A stretch of DNA of 64,000 nt from Actinokineospora fastidiosa (GCF_014648415.1 NZ_BMRB01000009.1:1-64000), one strand, 5' to 3'. Positions 26,367 to 36,117 are shown, counted from the stretch's first letter. Made by a program: numbers and translations. The notes: a model not told the origin generated them from the sequence alone.

Positions 26367-26594
26367 GGTGTGGACCCCGGGCGGGCGGTGTGAATCCCGG
26401 GCGGGCGGGTGTGAACCCTGGGCGGCACGCGGTGTGAACCCCGGGCAGGTGGGCGGTGTGCACCCCGGGCGGGCACGCAATGCGGACCCCGGGCGGGCGG
26501 TGTGAAGCCTGGGCAGGCGAGCGGTGCGAACCCCGGGCGGGCGGGCGGTGTGAACCCTGGGCAGGCACGCGGTGCGGACTCCGGACGGGCGGGC
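26367..26594. repeat. 20/24-bp minisatellite, about ten copies
   Basis: Copies of GGTGTGAACCCCGGGC plus a 4-8 bp G/C-rich tail, mostly 24 bp and sometimes 20-23 bp. It sits inside the 64-bp array and separates its two blocks. Confidence 0.85.
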
Positions 26595-26729
26595 CGCGCG
26601 TGCAACCGCGAGTGGCCCATCCGCACCGCCACGCCGCCGGTGCTGCCCGCGAAGTTCGGGCACGAGGGCACCGCGTGCGACTCCATCGTCGGCGCCGCTT
26701 GCGCGGTTCGGCCGGTGGATCGGCATGAT

Positions 26730-26860
26730 CGGATCATCTGGGCGGTGAATCAGATGATGCAATCATTTGGGCTGTCGCGGAACTCGCGTGATCAGGGCAT
26801 GTGAGTGGCGCGTCAGATGATGTTGTCATCTGGGGGTCGGATGGGCTGAGCATCTGAAAC
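26730..26860. repeat. 64-bp-period array, right block (about two units)
   Basis: Same three-box layout as the left block: CATCTG at 26735, CATGTG at 26799; CAGATGATG at 26751 and 26814; CATTTGGG at 26764 and CATCTGGG at 26827. Spacing is again 63-64 bp. It ends just before the stop codon of the LacI gene. Confidence 0.8.
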
Positions 26861-26865
26861 TTGGG

Positions 26866-27870
26866 TCAGGCGGATTCGCGGGGGACCAGTTCGGTGGGGA
26901 GGACCACGGGGTCGCCGGGGGGTTGGCCGCCTATTTGGAGGAGGAGGAGTTCCGTCATGGTGCGCGCCTGGTCGACGACCGGTTGGCGGATCGTGGTGAG
27001 GGCGGGTTCGGTGTGTTGGGCTAGTTCGATGTCGTCGTAGCCCACGAGGGCGACGTCCTCCGGCACGCGCCGCCCGGCGGCTCGGAGGGTGCGGAGGGCG
27101 CCGATGGCCATCATGTCGTTCGCGGCGAACACGGCGTCCGGGTTGTGGTCGAGGAGGGTCGCCATCGCTGCCTCGCCGGAGGCTCGGGTGAAGTCGCCGA
27201 AGGCGACGGGGCCCGCGTCGCGGCCCGCGCGGGCCAGGGCGCGGTGGTAGCCGGTGAGGCGGTCGGCGGCGGCCGTCATGTCCGGCGGACCGGCGATGTG
27301 CGCGATCCGTGACCGCCCGGCCGCCACCAAGCGCTCGGTGGCCAGTTGGGCGCCGCCCACGTTGTCGGTGTCGACGTACACCAGCCCGGGGATCGGGCGC
27401 TCCGGCCGACCCCCGACCACCACCGGCACGCGGGCCTGCACGAGCAGCTGCGGCAGCGGGTCGTCGGCGTGCATGGACGCCAACAGCACCCCGTCGACGT
27501 GGCCGCTGCGGACGTACTCGCCGACCCGCTGGTGCTCGGCGTCGTTCTGGGCGTTCACCAGCACCAGCTGCACGCCCGTGCCCACCAGCGCCTGGCTCGT
27601 CGCGATGATCACCGCGGACAGGTACGGGTCGGCGAGCACGGTGGCGTCGGCCTCGCGCAGCACCAGCGCCACCGAGTCCGTGCGCCGCGACGCCAGGCTG
27701 CGGGCAGCCCGGTTGGGCACGTAGCCCAGCCGGGCGATGGTGTCCTCGACCAGGTCCCGGGCCTCCGGCGACACCCGGGGCGAGCCGTTGATCACCCGGG
27801 ACACGGTCGCCCTGGACACCCCCGCCGCCGCGGCGACGGTGTCCAGGGTGGGCTGCCGTTCGGTCGTCAT
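26866..27870 (-). CDS. LacI-family repressor of the beta-glucoside operon
   Basis: 334 residues. N-terminal LacI helix-turn-helix and hinge ([20 protein letters not shown], then [10 protein letters not shown]) and a periplasmic-binding-like sugar domain with [21 protein letters not shown]. It is the last gene of the sugar operon, with its ATG overlapping the GH1 stop by 4 bp, so it is likely self-limiting. CebR-like palindromes before the binding-protein gene and the GH16 gene are its probable operators. Confidence 0.92.
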   Translation of the reverse strand: MTTERQPTLDTVAAAAGVSRATVSRVINGSPRVSPEARDLVEDTIARLGYVPNRAARSLASRRTDSVALVLREADATVLADPYLSAVIIATSQALVGTGVQLVLVNAQNDAEHQRVGEYVRSGHVDGVLLASMHADDPLPQLLVQARVPVVVGGRPERPIPGLVYVDTDNVGGAQLATERLVAAGRSRIAHIAGPPDMTAAADRLTGYHRALARAGRDAGPVAFGDFTRASGEAAMATLLDHNPDAVFAANDMMAIGALRTLRAAGRRVPEDVALVGYDDIELAQHTEPALTTIRQPVVDQARTMTELLLLQIGGQPPGDPVVLPTELVPRESA

Positions 27871-29186
27871 GTGCCGTTCGCTTTGATCACCTCGCGGTAC
27901 CAGTGCGCGCTGTCCTTCCAGACCCGCCGCTGGGTCGCGTAGTCCACGTGAACGATACCGAAACGCTTGGCATAGCCGTAGGACCACTCGAAGTTGTCCA
28001 CGAGCGACCAGACGAAGTAGCCGCGCAGGTCCGCCCCCGCGGTGATCGCCTCGTGCACCGCGCCGACGTGCGAGCGCAGGTACTCCACCCGCGACGGGTC
28101 GGACACGGCTCCGTCCACGACGGTGTCCGGGAACGCCGCGCCGTTCTCGGTGACCATGAGCGGCACCCCGTACTCGCGGTGCACCCCGACCAGCAGGTCG
28201 GTGAGCCCGCCGGGATCGATGCCCCAGTCCATCTCCGTCACCGGCCCGGTCACCGGGGCGAAGCGCACGTGCTCGCTGCCCGGCCACGGCGACGGCTCGA
28301 CCCGCGGGCCGAACCCCTCGACCACGGCGGTCGAGTAGTAGTTGATCCCCAGCACGTCGATCGGCGCGCCGATCGCGGCCTCGTCGCCGTCGCGGACGAA
28401 CGACCAGTCGGTGACCGCCAGGGTGTCCAGCATCAGGTCGTCGGGGTAGCCGCCGCGGAACAGCGGGCCGAGGAAGACCCGGTTGCCGACCGCGTCGATG
28501 CGCCGGGCCGCCTCGACCGCGTCGGCGGAGTCGTCGGCGGGCGAGACCGCGTGCGGGTTGAGCGCGATGGACACCTGCGCGTCCGAGGGCAGCGCTGCCC
28601 GCAGCGCCTGCACACCCCACCCGTGGGCGAGGTTGAGGTGGTGCGCCGCCGCGAGCGCGGCCGCGCCGTCGGTGCGGCCGGGGGCGTGCAGGCCGCTGCC
28701 GTAGCCGAGGAACGCCGAGCACCACGGCTCGTTCAGCGTCGTCCACAGTGGAACGCGGTCGCCGAGCCGAGCCGCCACGACGGCCGCGTAGTCGGCGAAG
28801 CGCGCCGCGGTGTCCCGGGCCGTCCACCCGCCCGCGTCCTCCAGCTCCTGCGGCAGGTCCCAGTGGTAGAGCGTCAGCACCGGCATGATGCCGTGGCCGA
28901 GCAGCTCGTCGACCAGGTTCGCGTAGAAGTCCAGGTCGCCCGCCAGCACGCGCGGCCAGGACACCGAGAACCGGTACGCCTTCAGCCCGATGTCGGCCAT
29001 GAGCGCCACGTCCGAGCGGAACCGCCGGTAGTGGTCGACCGCCACGTCCCCGGTGTCGCCGTTGTCCACCTTGCCCGGGGTGTGCGAGAACGTGTCCCAG
29101 ATGGACGGACCACGCCCCTCGACCGCCCCCTCGACCTGGTAGGCCGCCGTGGCCGCGCCCCACAGGAACCCCTCCGGAAACCTCAT
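27867..29186 (-). CDS. GH1 beta-glucosidase
   Basis: 439 residues. Retaining glycosidase that hydrolyses cellobiose or other beta-glucosides imported by the adjacent ABC system. Start [18 protein letters not shown] is the GH1 signature. Acid/base is Glu153 in TLNEPW and nucleophile is Glu347 in VTENGA. There is no signal peptide, so it is cytoplasmic. ATG overlaps the stop of the upstream permease gene (ATGA). Confidence 0.95.
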   Translation of the reverse strand: MRFPEGFLWGAATAAYQVEGAVEGRGPSIWDTFSHTPGKVDNGDTGDVAVDHYRRFRSDVALMADIGLKAYRFSVSWPRVLAGDLDFYANLVDELLGHGIMPVLTLYHWDLPQELEDAGGWTARDTAARFADYAAVVAARLGDRVPLWTTLNEPWCSAFLGYGSGLHAPGRTDGAAALAAAHHLNLAHGWGVQALRAALPSDAQVSIALNPHAVSPADDSADAVEAARRIDAVGNRVFLGPLFRGGYPDDLMLDTLAVTDWSFVRDGDEAAIGAPIDVLGINYYSTAVVEGFGPRVEPSPWPGSEHVRFAPVTGPVTEMDWGIDPGGLTDLLVGVHREYGVPLMVTENGAAFPDTVVDGAVSDPSRVEYLRSHVGAVHEAITAGADLRGYFVWSLVDNFEWSYGYAKRFGIVHVDYATQRRVWKDSAHWYREVIKANGT

Positions 29187-30007
29187 CCCTTCACCGCTCC
29201 CTGCATGATCCCTCCGATGATCTGGCGCCCGAGCAGCAGGAACACGATCACCATCGGGAAGGTGGCGATCACCGTCCCCGCGAGCACCAGCGAGTAGTCG
29301 ACCTCGATGCCGCCCGCGGTGTTGGCGATGGCCACCTGCACCGTCGGGTTCTGCGTGTTGAGCAGGATCAGCGGCCAGAACAGGTCGTTCCAATAGGTGA
29401 TGAACGTCAGCAGCCCCAGCACGGCCGCGCCCGGCCGGGCCAGCGGCAGCACGACGTTCCAGTAGATGCGCCACGTGCTCGCGCCGTCGAGCCTGCCCGC
29501 CTCCAGCAACTCGTGCGACACCGCGCTTGAGAGGTATTGGCGCATGAAGAACACGCCGAACGCGGTCACCAGCGCGGGCACGATCACCCCGCGCAGGTCG
29601 TTCGCCCAGCCGAACCACTGCGTCACCATGATGTAGAGCGGGATGATCGCGAGCTGGGTCGGCACCAGCATGGTCGCCACCACCGCGCCGAACAGCGCGT
29701 CGCGGCCGCGGAAGCGCAGCTTGGCGAAGGCGAACCCGGCCAGGGTCGAGGTGAGCACCACCGACACCGTGATCGTGCCCGCGACGATGGTGGAGTTCAG
29801 CAGCGCCAGCCCGAAGTTGCCCTGCTCGTAGGCGGCGACGACGTTGTCCCACAGGTTCCCGCCTGGCACCAGCGGCGGCGGGTAGCTGCCCACCGACTGC
29901 TGGTCGCGCGAGGAGACCACGATGGACCAGTAGAGCGGGAACACCGAGACCAGCACGATCCCGATCAGCAGCGCGTACGTCGGCCAGCGCGCTCCGGATG
30001 CCCTCAT
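29183..30007 (-). CDS. Sugar ABC transporter permease (MalG/CebG type)
   Basis: 274 residues, six membrane segments. The EAA loop that contacts the ATPase is seen as [28 protein letters not shown]. The ATG has GAGG 5 nt upstream and starts 7 bp after the other permease gene. No ATPase gene is in the operon; such importers often share a common MsiK-type ATPase encoded elsewhere. Confidence 0.92.
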   Translation of the reverse strand: MRASGARWPTYALLIGIVLVSVFPLYWSIVVSSRDQQSVGSYPPPLVPGGNLWDNVVAAYEQGNFGLALLNSTIVAGTITVSVVLTSTLAGFAFAKLRFRGRDALFGAVVATMLVPTQLAIIPLYIMVTQWFGWANDLRGVIVPALVTAFGVFFMRQYLSSAVSHELLEAGRLDGASTWRIYWNVVLPLARPGAAVLGLLTFITYWNDLFWPLILLNTQNPTVQVAIANTAGGIEVDYSLVLAGTVIATFPMVIVFLLLGRQIIGGIMQGAVKG

Positions 30008-30014
30008 GTCCACC

Positions 30015-31001
30015 TCACTCCGACGACCGGATGCGCCGGACGACCAGGAAGTTGATCAGCACGATCACCACGGTGATCACGAACAGCGTCCACGCGATCG
30101 CCGCGCCGTAGCCGTAGCGGCCGTTGGTCCAGAACTGCTGGTACAGGTAGAGGACCACGGTCTGGAACTGCCGCTCCGACCCGCCGTTGTGGTTGCGCGT
30201 CGTGTCGAACAGGAACGGCTCGGCGAACAGCTGCAGCGCGCCCACGGTGGACACGATCACCGTGAAGATGATCGTCGGCCGCAGGCTCGGGATGGTGATC
30301 GACCAGAACTGCCGCCACTTGCCCGCGCCGTCGATGGCCGCCGACTCGTACAGCTCGTACGGGATCGTCTGCATGGCCGCCAGGTAGATCAGCGCGTTGT
30401 AGCCGGTCCAGTGCCAGGTCACCATCGCCGAGACCGCGAACCAGCTCGCCGCCGTGCTCGCCCGCCAGTCGATCGGGGCGTCGGTGAACGGCGACAGCAG
30501 CCAGTTCAGCAGGCCGAAGTCGCGGGCGAAGATCTGGTTGAAGATCAGCGCCACCGCCGCGACCGAGGTCACGTACGGCACCAGCACGCCCATCCGCAGC
30601 GCCAGACGCCCGCGCAGCTTGTAGTTGAGCAGGTGCGCGATACCCAGGGCGAACAGCAGTTGCGGGACGGTCGCGAACACCCCGATGCCCAGGGTGTTCA
30701 CCAGCGCGTTCCAGAAGTTGTCGTCGCCGAGCAGGGCGCTGTAGTTGTCCAGGCCGACCGAGACGTCCTCGCTGCCGGGCCGCCGCGTGTTCCACGCCGT
30801 GGTGGAGATCAGCGCCGTGTAGGCCAGCGGGAGGACCCCGAAGACCCCGAACAGCAGGAAGAACGGCGCCACGTACGCGTACGGCGAGCCCTTGACGTCC
30901 CACCGGTACAGCCGGGACCGCCACACCGCCCGGCGGTCGGATGGTTCCGCGAGCCGCCGCCGGTCGACCGACGACGGCTCGCGGAGCGCGGTGCGACTCA
31001 T
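30015..31001 (-). CDS. Sugar ABC transporter permease (MalF/CebF type)
   Basis: 328 residues. Polar N-terminus of about 40 residues, then six membrane segments and the EAA loop ELYESAAIDGAGKWRQFWSI. ATG overlaps the stop of the substrate-binding protein gene by 4 bp. It forms the importer channel with the other permease. Confidence 0.92.
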   Translation of the reverse strand: MSRTALREPSSVDRRRLAEPSDRRAVWRSRLYRWDVKGSPYAYVAPFFLLFGVFGVLPLAYTALISTTAWNTRRPGSEDVSVGLDNYSALLGDDNFWNALVNTLGIGVFATVPQLLFALGIAHLLNYKLRGRLALRMGVLVPYVTSVAAVALIFNQIFARDFGLLNWLLSPFTDAPIDWRASTAASWFAVSAMVTWHWTGYNALIYLAAMQTIPYELYESAAIDGAGKWRQFWSITIPSLRPTIIFTVIVSTVGALQLFAEPFLFDTTRNHNGGSERQFQTVVLYLYQQFWTNGRYGYGAAIAWTLFVITVVIVLINFLVVRRIRSSE

Positions 31002-32293
31002 CCCGTCCCTGCCGCCGCTTCGATGTCCGACATCGCCTTGGCCCACGCCTCGTCGGGGTCGCCGCCCTGCTCGACGCTGTTGAGCGCGACGGCGAACGTG
31101 CTGCCGATGACGCCGCTCTGCGGCCCCACGACCTGGACGGGCGCGTCGGCCAGCGACGCGGGGAAGATCTCGCCCGCGGGGGCGTTGTTGAAGAACGGCG
31201 CGCTGAAGTCCTTGACCTCCGGCTGCTCCCACGTGCCGCGCTGGCTGGGGAAGTTGCCGATCTTCTGGAACAGCTTGACCGCCTGCTCCGGCGCGGTCAG
31301 CCACTTGGCCAGCTCCACGGCCGCCGCGGTGTTCCTGCCCTGGCTCGGGACGGTCACGTAGGAGCCGCCCCAGTTGCCCGACCCACCGGGGATCCGGGCG
31401 ATGTCCCACTTGCCCTCGGTGTCGGCGGCGTTGGACTTGATGTAGCCCATCATCCAGGCCGGGCAGGTGATCGTGGCGAACTGGCCCTGCTGGAAGCCGG
31501 TGTTCCACTCGGGGGTGAACTCCGGCAGCGCTGCCGACTGGCCGGACTTGATCGCCCTGGCCGTCAGGTCCCACGCGGCCTTGACCGCCGGGTTCTCAGC
31601 GACGATCAGGTCGCCGTTGGCGTTGTAGAAGGTCTCCTTCTCGTTGCCCAGGACGCCGGTGAACACGTGCCCGCCCGCGTCGAACCACTTGGCCTTGTCC
31701 GGCGCCTTGCTCAGGAACCGGTCGCCGGTGGCGACGTAGTCCTCCCAGGTGGGCCACAGCCGGGAGACCTCGTCGCGGTCGGTCGGCAGGCCGGCGGCCT
31801 TGAACAGGTCGGCGCGGTAGCACATGGCCAGGCCGCCGATGTCGGTCGGCAGGCCGATCAGCGCGGAGCCGTCCGGGGTGGAGGCCCTGGCCAGGGTCGC
31901 GTCGGTCCACGCCGCGGTGTCGACGCCCTGGTCGCGGAAGTTGACGAACTTGTCGGTCTGCCCGACATAGCCCGCGACCTGGCCGACCTCGATGAGCTCC
32001 AGGTCGGCGGCCCCGGTGCCCGCGGTCAGGCGGGCCTGCAGGTTCTGGTGGTGGGTGCCGAAGTCGCTGCGGTTCTCAATGATCTTGACGTTGGGGTGCA
32101 GCCGCTCGTACTCGTCGTAGAGGGAGCGGTCGTCGGGGAGCGAGAAGTTGTCCCCGAAGACGTTGACGGTCAGCGTGACGGGGGCGTTGGGGTCGCCGCC
32201 CGACCCCTGGTCCCCGCCGCCCGAGCACGCCGTGAGCACCAGGCCGCCGATCAGCAGCCCGGCCGCGGCGCGCGTGCGTCCTGCTCTGCGCAT
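30998..32293 (-). CDS. Sugar ABC transporter substrate-binding lipoprotein
   Basis: 431 residues. Signal peptide with lipobox LTACSGG, so it is anchored outside the membrane by a lipidated Cys. The rest is a solute-binding protein 1 fold. AGGAGG stands 7 nt before the ATG chosen. First gene of the five-gene operon (binding protein, two permeases, GH1, LacI). Beta-glucan oligosaccharides or cellobiose are the likely ligand, given the GH1 and GH16 neighbours. Confidence 0.92.
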   Translation of the reverse strand: MRRAGRTRAAAGLLIGGLVLTACSGGGDQGSGGDPNAPVTLTVNVFGDNFSLPDDRSLYDEYERLHPNVKIIENRSDFGTHHQNLQARLTAGTGAADLELIEVGQVAGYVGQTDKFVNFRDQGVDTAAWTDATLARASTPDGSALIGLPTDIGGLAMCYRADLFKAAGLPTDRDEVSRLWPTWEDYVATGDRFLSKAPDKAKWFDAGGHVFTGVLGNEKETFYNANGDLIVAENPAVKAAWDLTARAIKSGQSAALPEFTPEWNTGFQQGQFATITCPAWMMGYIKSNAADTEGKWDIARIPGGSGNWGGSYVTVPSQGRNTAAAVELAKWLTAPEQAVKLFQKIGNFPSQRGTWEQPEVKDFSAPFFNNAPAGEIFPASLADAPVQVVGPQSGVIGSTFAVALNSVEQGGDPDEAWAKAMSDIEAAAGTG

Positions 32294-32312
32294 TCCGTGC
32301 CTCCTGAAGCGC

Positions 32313-32330
32313 CGTGAGAGCGGTCTCACG
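32313..32330. promoter_or_regulatory. LacI-family operator before the sugar operon
   Basis: CGTGAGA-GCGG-TCTCACG, a perfect 7-bp inverted repeat 20 bp before the binding-protein start. It shares GTGAGAGCG with the site in the GH16 promoter. Confidence 0.75.
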
Positions 32331-32363
32331 GCTGGGTTGATCGTGAAACTGGGGAGAAAGGGG

Positions 32364-32400
32364 GGCGGGCCCCGCCGTGGGACCGGCGGCGGGGCCCGCC
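32364..32400 (-). terminator. Hairpin terminator of the GH16 gene
   Basis: A 13-bp perfect stem (GGCGGGCCCCGCC with GGCGGGGCCCGCC) with an 11-nt loop, starting 4 bp after the GH16 stop codon. No U tract. Confidence 0.75.
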
Positions 32401-32404
32401 GGGA

Positions 32405-33790
32405 TCAGCGGGCGAAGGTGAACCAGTTGACGTTGACGAAGTCGGCGGGCTGGCCGCTGGTGAACGTCAGGTACACGTCGTGCACCCCGGTGACGCCGCC
32501 GATGTTGGCCGGGATCGTCCGCCAGCTCTGCCAGCCGCCGGTGTTGCCGACGGCGAAGCTGCCGATCGGCGCGCTGGTGCGGCTGTCCAGCCGCACCTCG
32601 ACCAGGCCGGACACCCCGCCGCCCGCGCCGGAGGCGACCCGGGCGCTGAACTGGCGGGCGGGGGTCGAGCCGAAGTCGACGCCCCGGTAGAGCGCCCAGT
32701 CGCCGTTGGCGAGCCAGCCGATGTTCTGGCCGCCGCCGGTGTCGCTCGTCGTCTCGACCTCGACGCCGCTCTGCTGCTGGAACGACTCCGCCTGGATGGT
32801 CGAGTACGCGCTGCCGCCGTCACCCGGCGGCGGGGTCGTCGTGGGCGGCTGGGTGCCGCCGCCGCGGGTGTAGACCGCGACGTAGTCGACGACCATCGGG
32901 TGACCGGGCACGGTCGCCGCGGTCGGGGTCGGGCTGCCCTGCACGCCGTCGGGGAAGGCGCCGCCCATGGCGACGTTGAGCAGGATGAAGTAGCCGGCGT
33001 GGTTGGTCATGTTCGCCCACGACGTCGCGTCCATCTGGCTCTGCGTCACCCGGTGGTACTCCTGGCCGTCGACGTACCAGCGCAGCTGGTTCGGCGAGAC
33101 GCTGGTGTCCCACTCGAAGCGGTAGGTGTGGAAGGCGCTCTGGCAGGTCGCGCCCGGGCAGGCGCGGCTGCCGCCGAGGCCGGAGAACTCGTTGCACGGC
33201 CCGCCGGGCGCGACGCCGCAGTGCAGCACGCCCCACACGGTGTTGAGGCCGTTGACGTTCTCCATCACGTCGAACTCGCCGATGCCCGGCCAGTTCCAGT
33301 AGTCGCCGCGGTAGGGCGCGCCCAGTGCCCAGAACGCGGGCCAGTACCCGAGCGCGGCCTGGCCGGTCACGTTGGGCATCTGGATGCGGCCCTCGATGGC
33401 CATGACGCCGCCGGACGGCGGCCGGAAGTCCGACCGCTGGGTCTCGATCCGCGCCGACGTCCAGTTGCCCGCGCTGTCGCGCCGGGGCGTGATCCGCAGG
33501 TTGCCCGCGCCGTCGAGGGCGAGGTTCTGCGTGCTGTCGGTGTAGTTCTGGATCTCGCCGGTGCCCCAGTTGGCGGGCCCGCCGGGATAGCCGTGGCCGA
33601 GGTCGATGATCCAGTTCTGCGACGACGGCAGGGTGTTGGCAGGTCCGGTGAAGTCGTCGCTCCAGGCCAGCGACCACCCGCTGGGCGGGGGCGGCACCTG
33701 GGCCTGGGCGGTCAGGGTGACGGGGATGGTGACCAGCGCGACGACGGCGCCGATCGCCACCGGTAAACGCTTGCGATGCAGGGTGGGCAC
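32405..33790 (-). CDS. Secreted GH16 beta-glucanase with CBM6
   Basis: 461 residues. Signal peptide (KRLPVAIGAVVALVTIPVTL), GH16 catalytic domain with Glu172-Phe-Asp174-Val-Met-Glu177 (GEFDVMEN, the ExDxxE motif), a Pro/Thr linker near 320, and a C-terminal CBM6 (YSTIQAESFQQQSG to FVNVNWFTF). It probably hydrolyses beta-1,3-glucan outside the cell, feeding the importer. The GTG start has AGGAGG 8 nt upstream. The promoter carries a LacI-type operator matching the one at the sugar operon. Confidence 0.93.
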   Translation of the reverse strand: MPTLHRKRLPVAIGAVVALVTIPVTLTAQAQVPPPPSGWSLAWSDDFTGPANTLPSSQNWIIDLGHGYPGGPANWGTGEIQNYTDSTQNLALDGAGNLRITPRRDSAGNWTSARIETQRSDFRPPSGGVMAIEGRIQMPNVTGQAALGYWPAFWALGAPYRGDYWNWPGIGEFDVMENVNGLNTVWGVLHCGVAPGGPCNEFSGLGGSRACPGATCQSAFHTYRFEWDTSVSPNQLRWYVDGQEYHRVTQSQMDATSWANMTNHAGYFILLNVAMGGAFPDGVQGSPTPTAATVPGHPMVVDYVAVYTRGGGTQPPTTTPPPGDGGSAYSTIQAESFQQQSGVEVETTSDTGGGQNIGWLANGDWALYRGVDFGSTPARQFSARVASGAGGGVSGLVEVRLDSRTSAPIGSFAVGNTGGWQSWRTIPANIGGVTGVHDVYLTFTSGQPADFVNVNWFTFAR

Positions 33791-33858
33791 GGGCGTGACC
33801 TCCTTGTCGACCCGAGTCCTTCGACGGTTTGTTGTCCGGGGGAACAAACTTGAGAATC

Positions 33859-33888
33859 GATGTAAGCGCTCTCACGGACACTTGTCAA
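33859..33888 (-). promoter_or_regulatory. GH16 promoter with LacI-type operator
   Basis: On the minus strand, -35 TTGACA and -10 TACATC are separated by 18 bp. GTGAGAGCGCTTACA covers the spacer and -10, so repressor binding would block the polymerase. It shares GTGAGAGCG with the site at 32313-32330. Confidence 0.75.
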
Positions 33889-34053
33889 TGATTCGGACGA
33901 AAGGATCAAGACCTGGCTGCGCTGGTGATCCGCGCGGTCACGGACCGTCGTCGCGCATCATCCGGTCGTGGTGGGCAGGGGAACCCGACTGGCGCTGTCC
34001 CGGGCGGCGGCGTCCGGGGGAACCTGGTGATCCATTCGGCGGAAGGAGCGGCG

Positions 34054-34593
34054 ATGGCCAGTCTGTTGCAGCGGGGCAAGGTGTCCGCGGTGTTCCGGGC
34101 GATGGACGCCGACGGGGACGGGTGCCTCACCGAGTACGACTTCCGGTCGATCGCCCAGCGGTGGGGCCGATTGGGCGGCGCGGCGCCCCAGGACCGGGAG
34201 CGGGTCACCGCGATCATGTTGAGCTGGTGGGCGACCGTGGCCAGCGGGTACGACGCCGACGGCGACGACCGGGTGACCGTGGACGAGGTCCTGGCCGTCG
34301 TCGACCGGCTGCCCGCCATGCTCGACGCCGTCGCCGCGACCGCGTCGGCCATGTTCGACGCGGTGGACGCCGACCACGACGACCTGATCTCCGCGGCCGA
34401 GTACCGCACCCTCATCGAGATCTGGAACGGCAGGCGCACCGACACCGACTCCGTCTTCGACATCCTCGACGGCGACGGCGACGGCCACCTCAGCCGCGAG
34501 GAGTTCATCGAGCTGTGGACGCAGTTCTGGGCGGGCGACGACCCGACCGCCCCCGGCAACTGGGTCTTCGGCCGCTTCGCCCTGCCCGCCTGA
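34054..34593 (+). CDS. Four-EF-hand calcium-binding protein (calerythrin type)
   Basis: 179 residues, cytoplasmic. Four EF-hand loops are readable in order: DADGDGCLTEYDF, DADGDDRVTVDEV, DADHDDLISAAEY and DGDGDGHLSREEF, all with acidic residues at key positions. Calerythrin-like proteins buffer calcium or act as sensors in actinomycetes. GGAAGGAG lies before the ATG. A bidirectional terminator follows. Confidence 0.93.
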   Translation: MASLLQRGKVSAVFRAMDADGDGCLTEYDFRSIAQRWGRLGGAAPQDRERVTAIMLSWWATVASGYDADGDDRVTVDEVLAVVDRLPAMLDAVAATASAMFDAVDADHDDLISAAEYRTLIEIWNGRRTDTDSVFDILDGDGDGHLSREEFIELWTQFWAGDDPTAPGNWVFGRFALPA

Positions 34594-34605
34594 GCGGAAT
34601 GCGAA

Positions 34606-34635
34606 CCGCCGCGGCGCCAGCAGGCGCCGCGGCGG
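34606..34635. terminator. Bidirectional hairpin terminator
   Basis: 13-bp perfect stem (CCGCCGCGGCGCC with GGCGCCGCGGCGG), loop AGCA, between the EF-hand gene and the convergent lipoprotein gene. Confidence 0.8.
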
Positions 34636-34655
34636 CCCTCTCCTCCCGTGTTCGC

Positions 34656-35039
34656 TCAGTACCCGGCGCAGGCGTTCAACACGGCCGCGGCCTGGGAAGT
34701 GCGCTCCTGCAGCCACTCGACGGGAGTGGCGAAGTCGTCGAGGCTGACGTTGCCCAGCATGGTGGCGACGCCGTCGATGGCCTCGCTCACGGTGACGTCC
34801 CCGGCCTGGGCGGCCAGGGCGGACAGCTCCTGCGCCGCGCCCCGGCTCTGCTCGACCGCGGTCGCCGGGTCGGTGGACGGGATGAAATCGATGGCGCCGA
34901 TCGCCTGCACGCACACCTGGGCCGTGGTCAGCGCCCGATCGGCGGCGTTGACGGTGTCGGCGGCCTGCTGGATCTCCGCGCACCCGGTGAGCAGCGCCAA
35001 CCCGGCGACAGCTGCGACAACGGAACCAACTCGACGCAT
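34656..35039 (-). CDS. Small predicted lipoprotein
   Basis: 127 residues. Signal peptide with lipobox ALLTGCAE, so membrane-anchored by a lipidated Cys. The mature part is helical with two more Cys. GGAGGG stands 7 nt before the ATG. No family or function recognised. Confidence 0.85.
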   Translation of the reverse strand: MRRVGSVVAAVAGLALLTGCAEIQQAADTVNAADRALTTAQVCVQAIGAIDFIPSTDPATAVEQSRGAAQELSALAAQAGDVTVSEAIDGVATMLGNVSLDDFATPVEWLQERTSQAAAVLNACAGY

Positions 35040-35250
35040 CGTGCGACCCTCCGGCCTAGAACGACCGAAGGTCTCCCCACCGCCTGCGAGGACGGCGTTC
35101 GGGCCGGACAGGTGCGGACCTGACGTAGTGACGACCACGAACCGGGCGGGTACTCCCCTTCGCGAGGTCAGGATACCGGTCGCGAAGATCGGCTGTCCAG
35201 CGTTGCCCCGTCCGCGAGCGATCCTCGACAATGGTGCCGAGGGGGAGACC

Positions 35251-36117
35251 ATGCCGCTCGCACCGACCGCGGACGACGTCCTCGCGGGGCACGACCTGAC
35301 CGGCCACCACGCCCTCGTCACCGGGGGCACCGGCGGCATCGGCGCGGAGACCGCCAAGGCGCTCGCGAGGGCGGGCGCCGACGTGCTGATCACCGGCCGC
35401 GACCCGGTCAAGGGCGCGGCCGCCGCGGCCAGCATGGGCGTGGCCTTCGCCCGGCTCGACCTCGCCGACCCGGACTCCATCGCCGCCTTCGCCGTGCCCC
35501 GCCCGGTCACCATGCTCATCCTCAACGCGGGCCTGCTCACCAACGCGCTCGTCCGCACCAAGGCGGGCTTCGAGCCGCACTTCGGGGTCAACCACCTCGG
35601 CCACTTCGCCCTGGCCGCGCGCGTCCCGCTGCGGGAGGCGCGGGTCGTCGTGCTCTCCTCCCGCGCGCACCGCAGGGCCGACATCGACTTCGACGACCCG
35701 GACTGGCGCAGCCGCGCCTACGACCCCTGGCGCGCCTACGGCCAGTCCAAGACGGCCAACGCCCTGTTCGCCCTGGAGTTCGACCGCCGCACCGAGCACA
35801 CCGCGACCGCCGTGCTGCCCGGGCTGGTGCTCACCGACATCGTCCGCGACCTCACCCCCGCGCAGCTGAGCGCGCAGGGGTGGGACGGGCGGGGACCGGG
35901 CTGGCGGACCGCGGCGCAGGCCGCGGCCAGCACGGTCTGGGCGGCGGTCACCCCCGGTCTGGGCGGGCGGATCGTGGCCGACTGCGCGCCGACCGAGCCG
36001 TGGCCGACCGGGCACGACCTGCCCGACGGCCACCACGCGGCGTACGCGGCCGACCCGGAGCGGGCGGCGCGGCTGTGGGAGCTGTCCGAGCGGCTACTGC
36101 CAGACCGCGCCCGCTGA
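35251..36117 (+). CDS. Short-chain dehydrogenase/reductase
   Basis: 288 residues. NAD(P)-binding TGGTGGIG, LNAG, and the catalytic YGQSK are all present, with a Ser in VVLSSRAHR. It resembles retinol-dehydrogenase-like SDRs. GGGGGAG lies before the ATG. Substrate unknown. The 3' end overlaps the convergent HAD gene by 24 bp. Confidence 0.9.
   Translation: MPLAPTADDVLAGHDLTGHHALVTGGTGGIGAETAKALARAGADVLITGRDPVKGAAAAASMGVAFARLDLADPDSIAAFAVPRPVTMLILNAGLLTNALVRTKAGFEPHFGVNHLGHFALAARVPLREARVVVLSSRAHRRADIDFDDPDWRSRAYDPWRAYGQSKTANALFALEFDRRTEHTATAVLPGLVLTDIVRDLTPAQLSAQGWDGRGPGWRTAAQAAASTVWAAVTPGLGGRIVADCAPTEPWPTGHDLPDGHHAAYAADPERAARLWELSERLLPDRAR

Larger units (their letters stand above)
25850..26865. 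other. One-kilobase gene-free region with two repeat families
   Basis: Between the desaturase and LacI regulator genes. It holds the desaturase promoter region, a 64-bp-period array in two blocks and a 24-bp minisatellite between them (listed separately). The repeat blocks look lower in GC than flanking genes. The ORFs that can be drawn across it are artefacts of the repeats. Confidence 0.8.

Noticed and set aside
26223-26762. Minus-strand ORFs with repeated RPPARGSHR-like peptides
   Set aside because: They only read through the 24-bp minisatellite; no ribosome binding site or credible start.
26015-26860. CRISPR array
   Set aside because: The repeated parts are short degenerate boxes in both orientations; there is no uniform 28-37 bp repeat and no cas gene.
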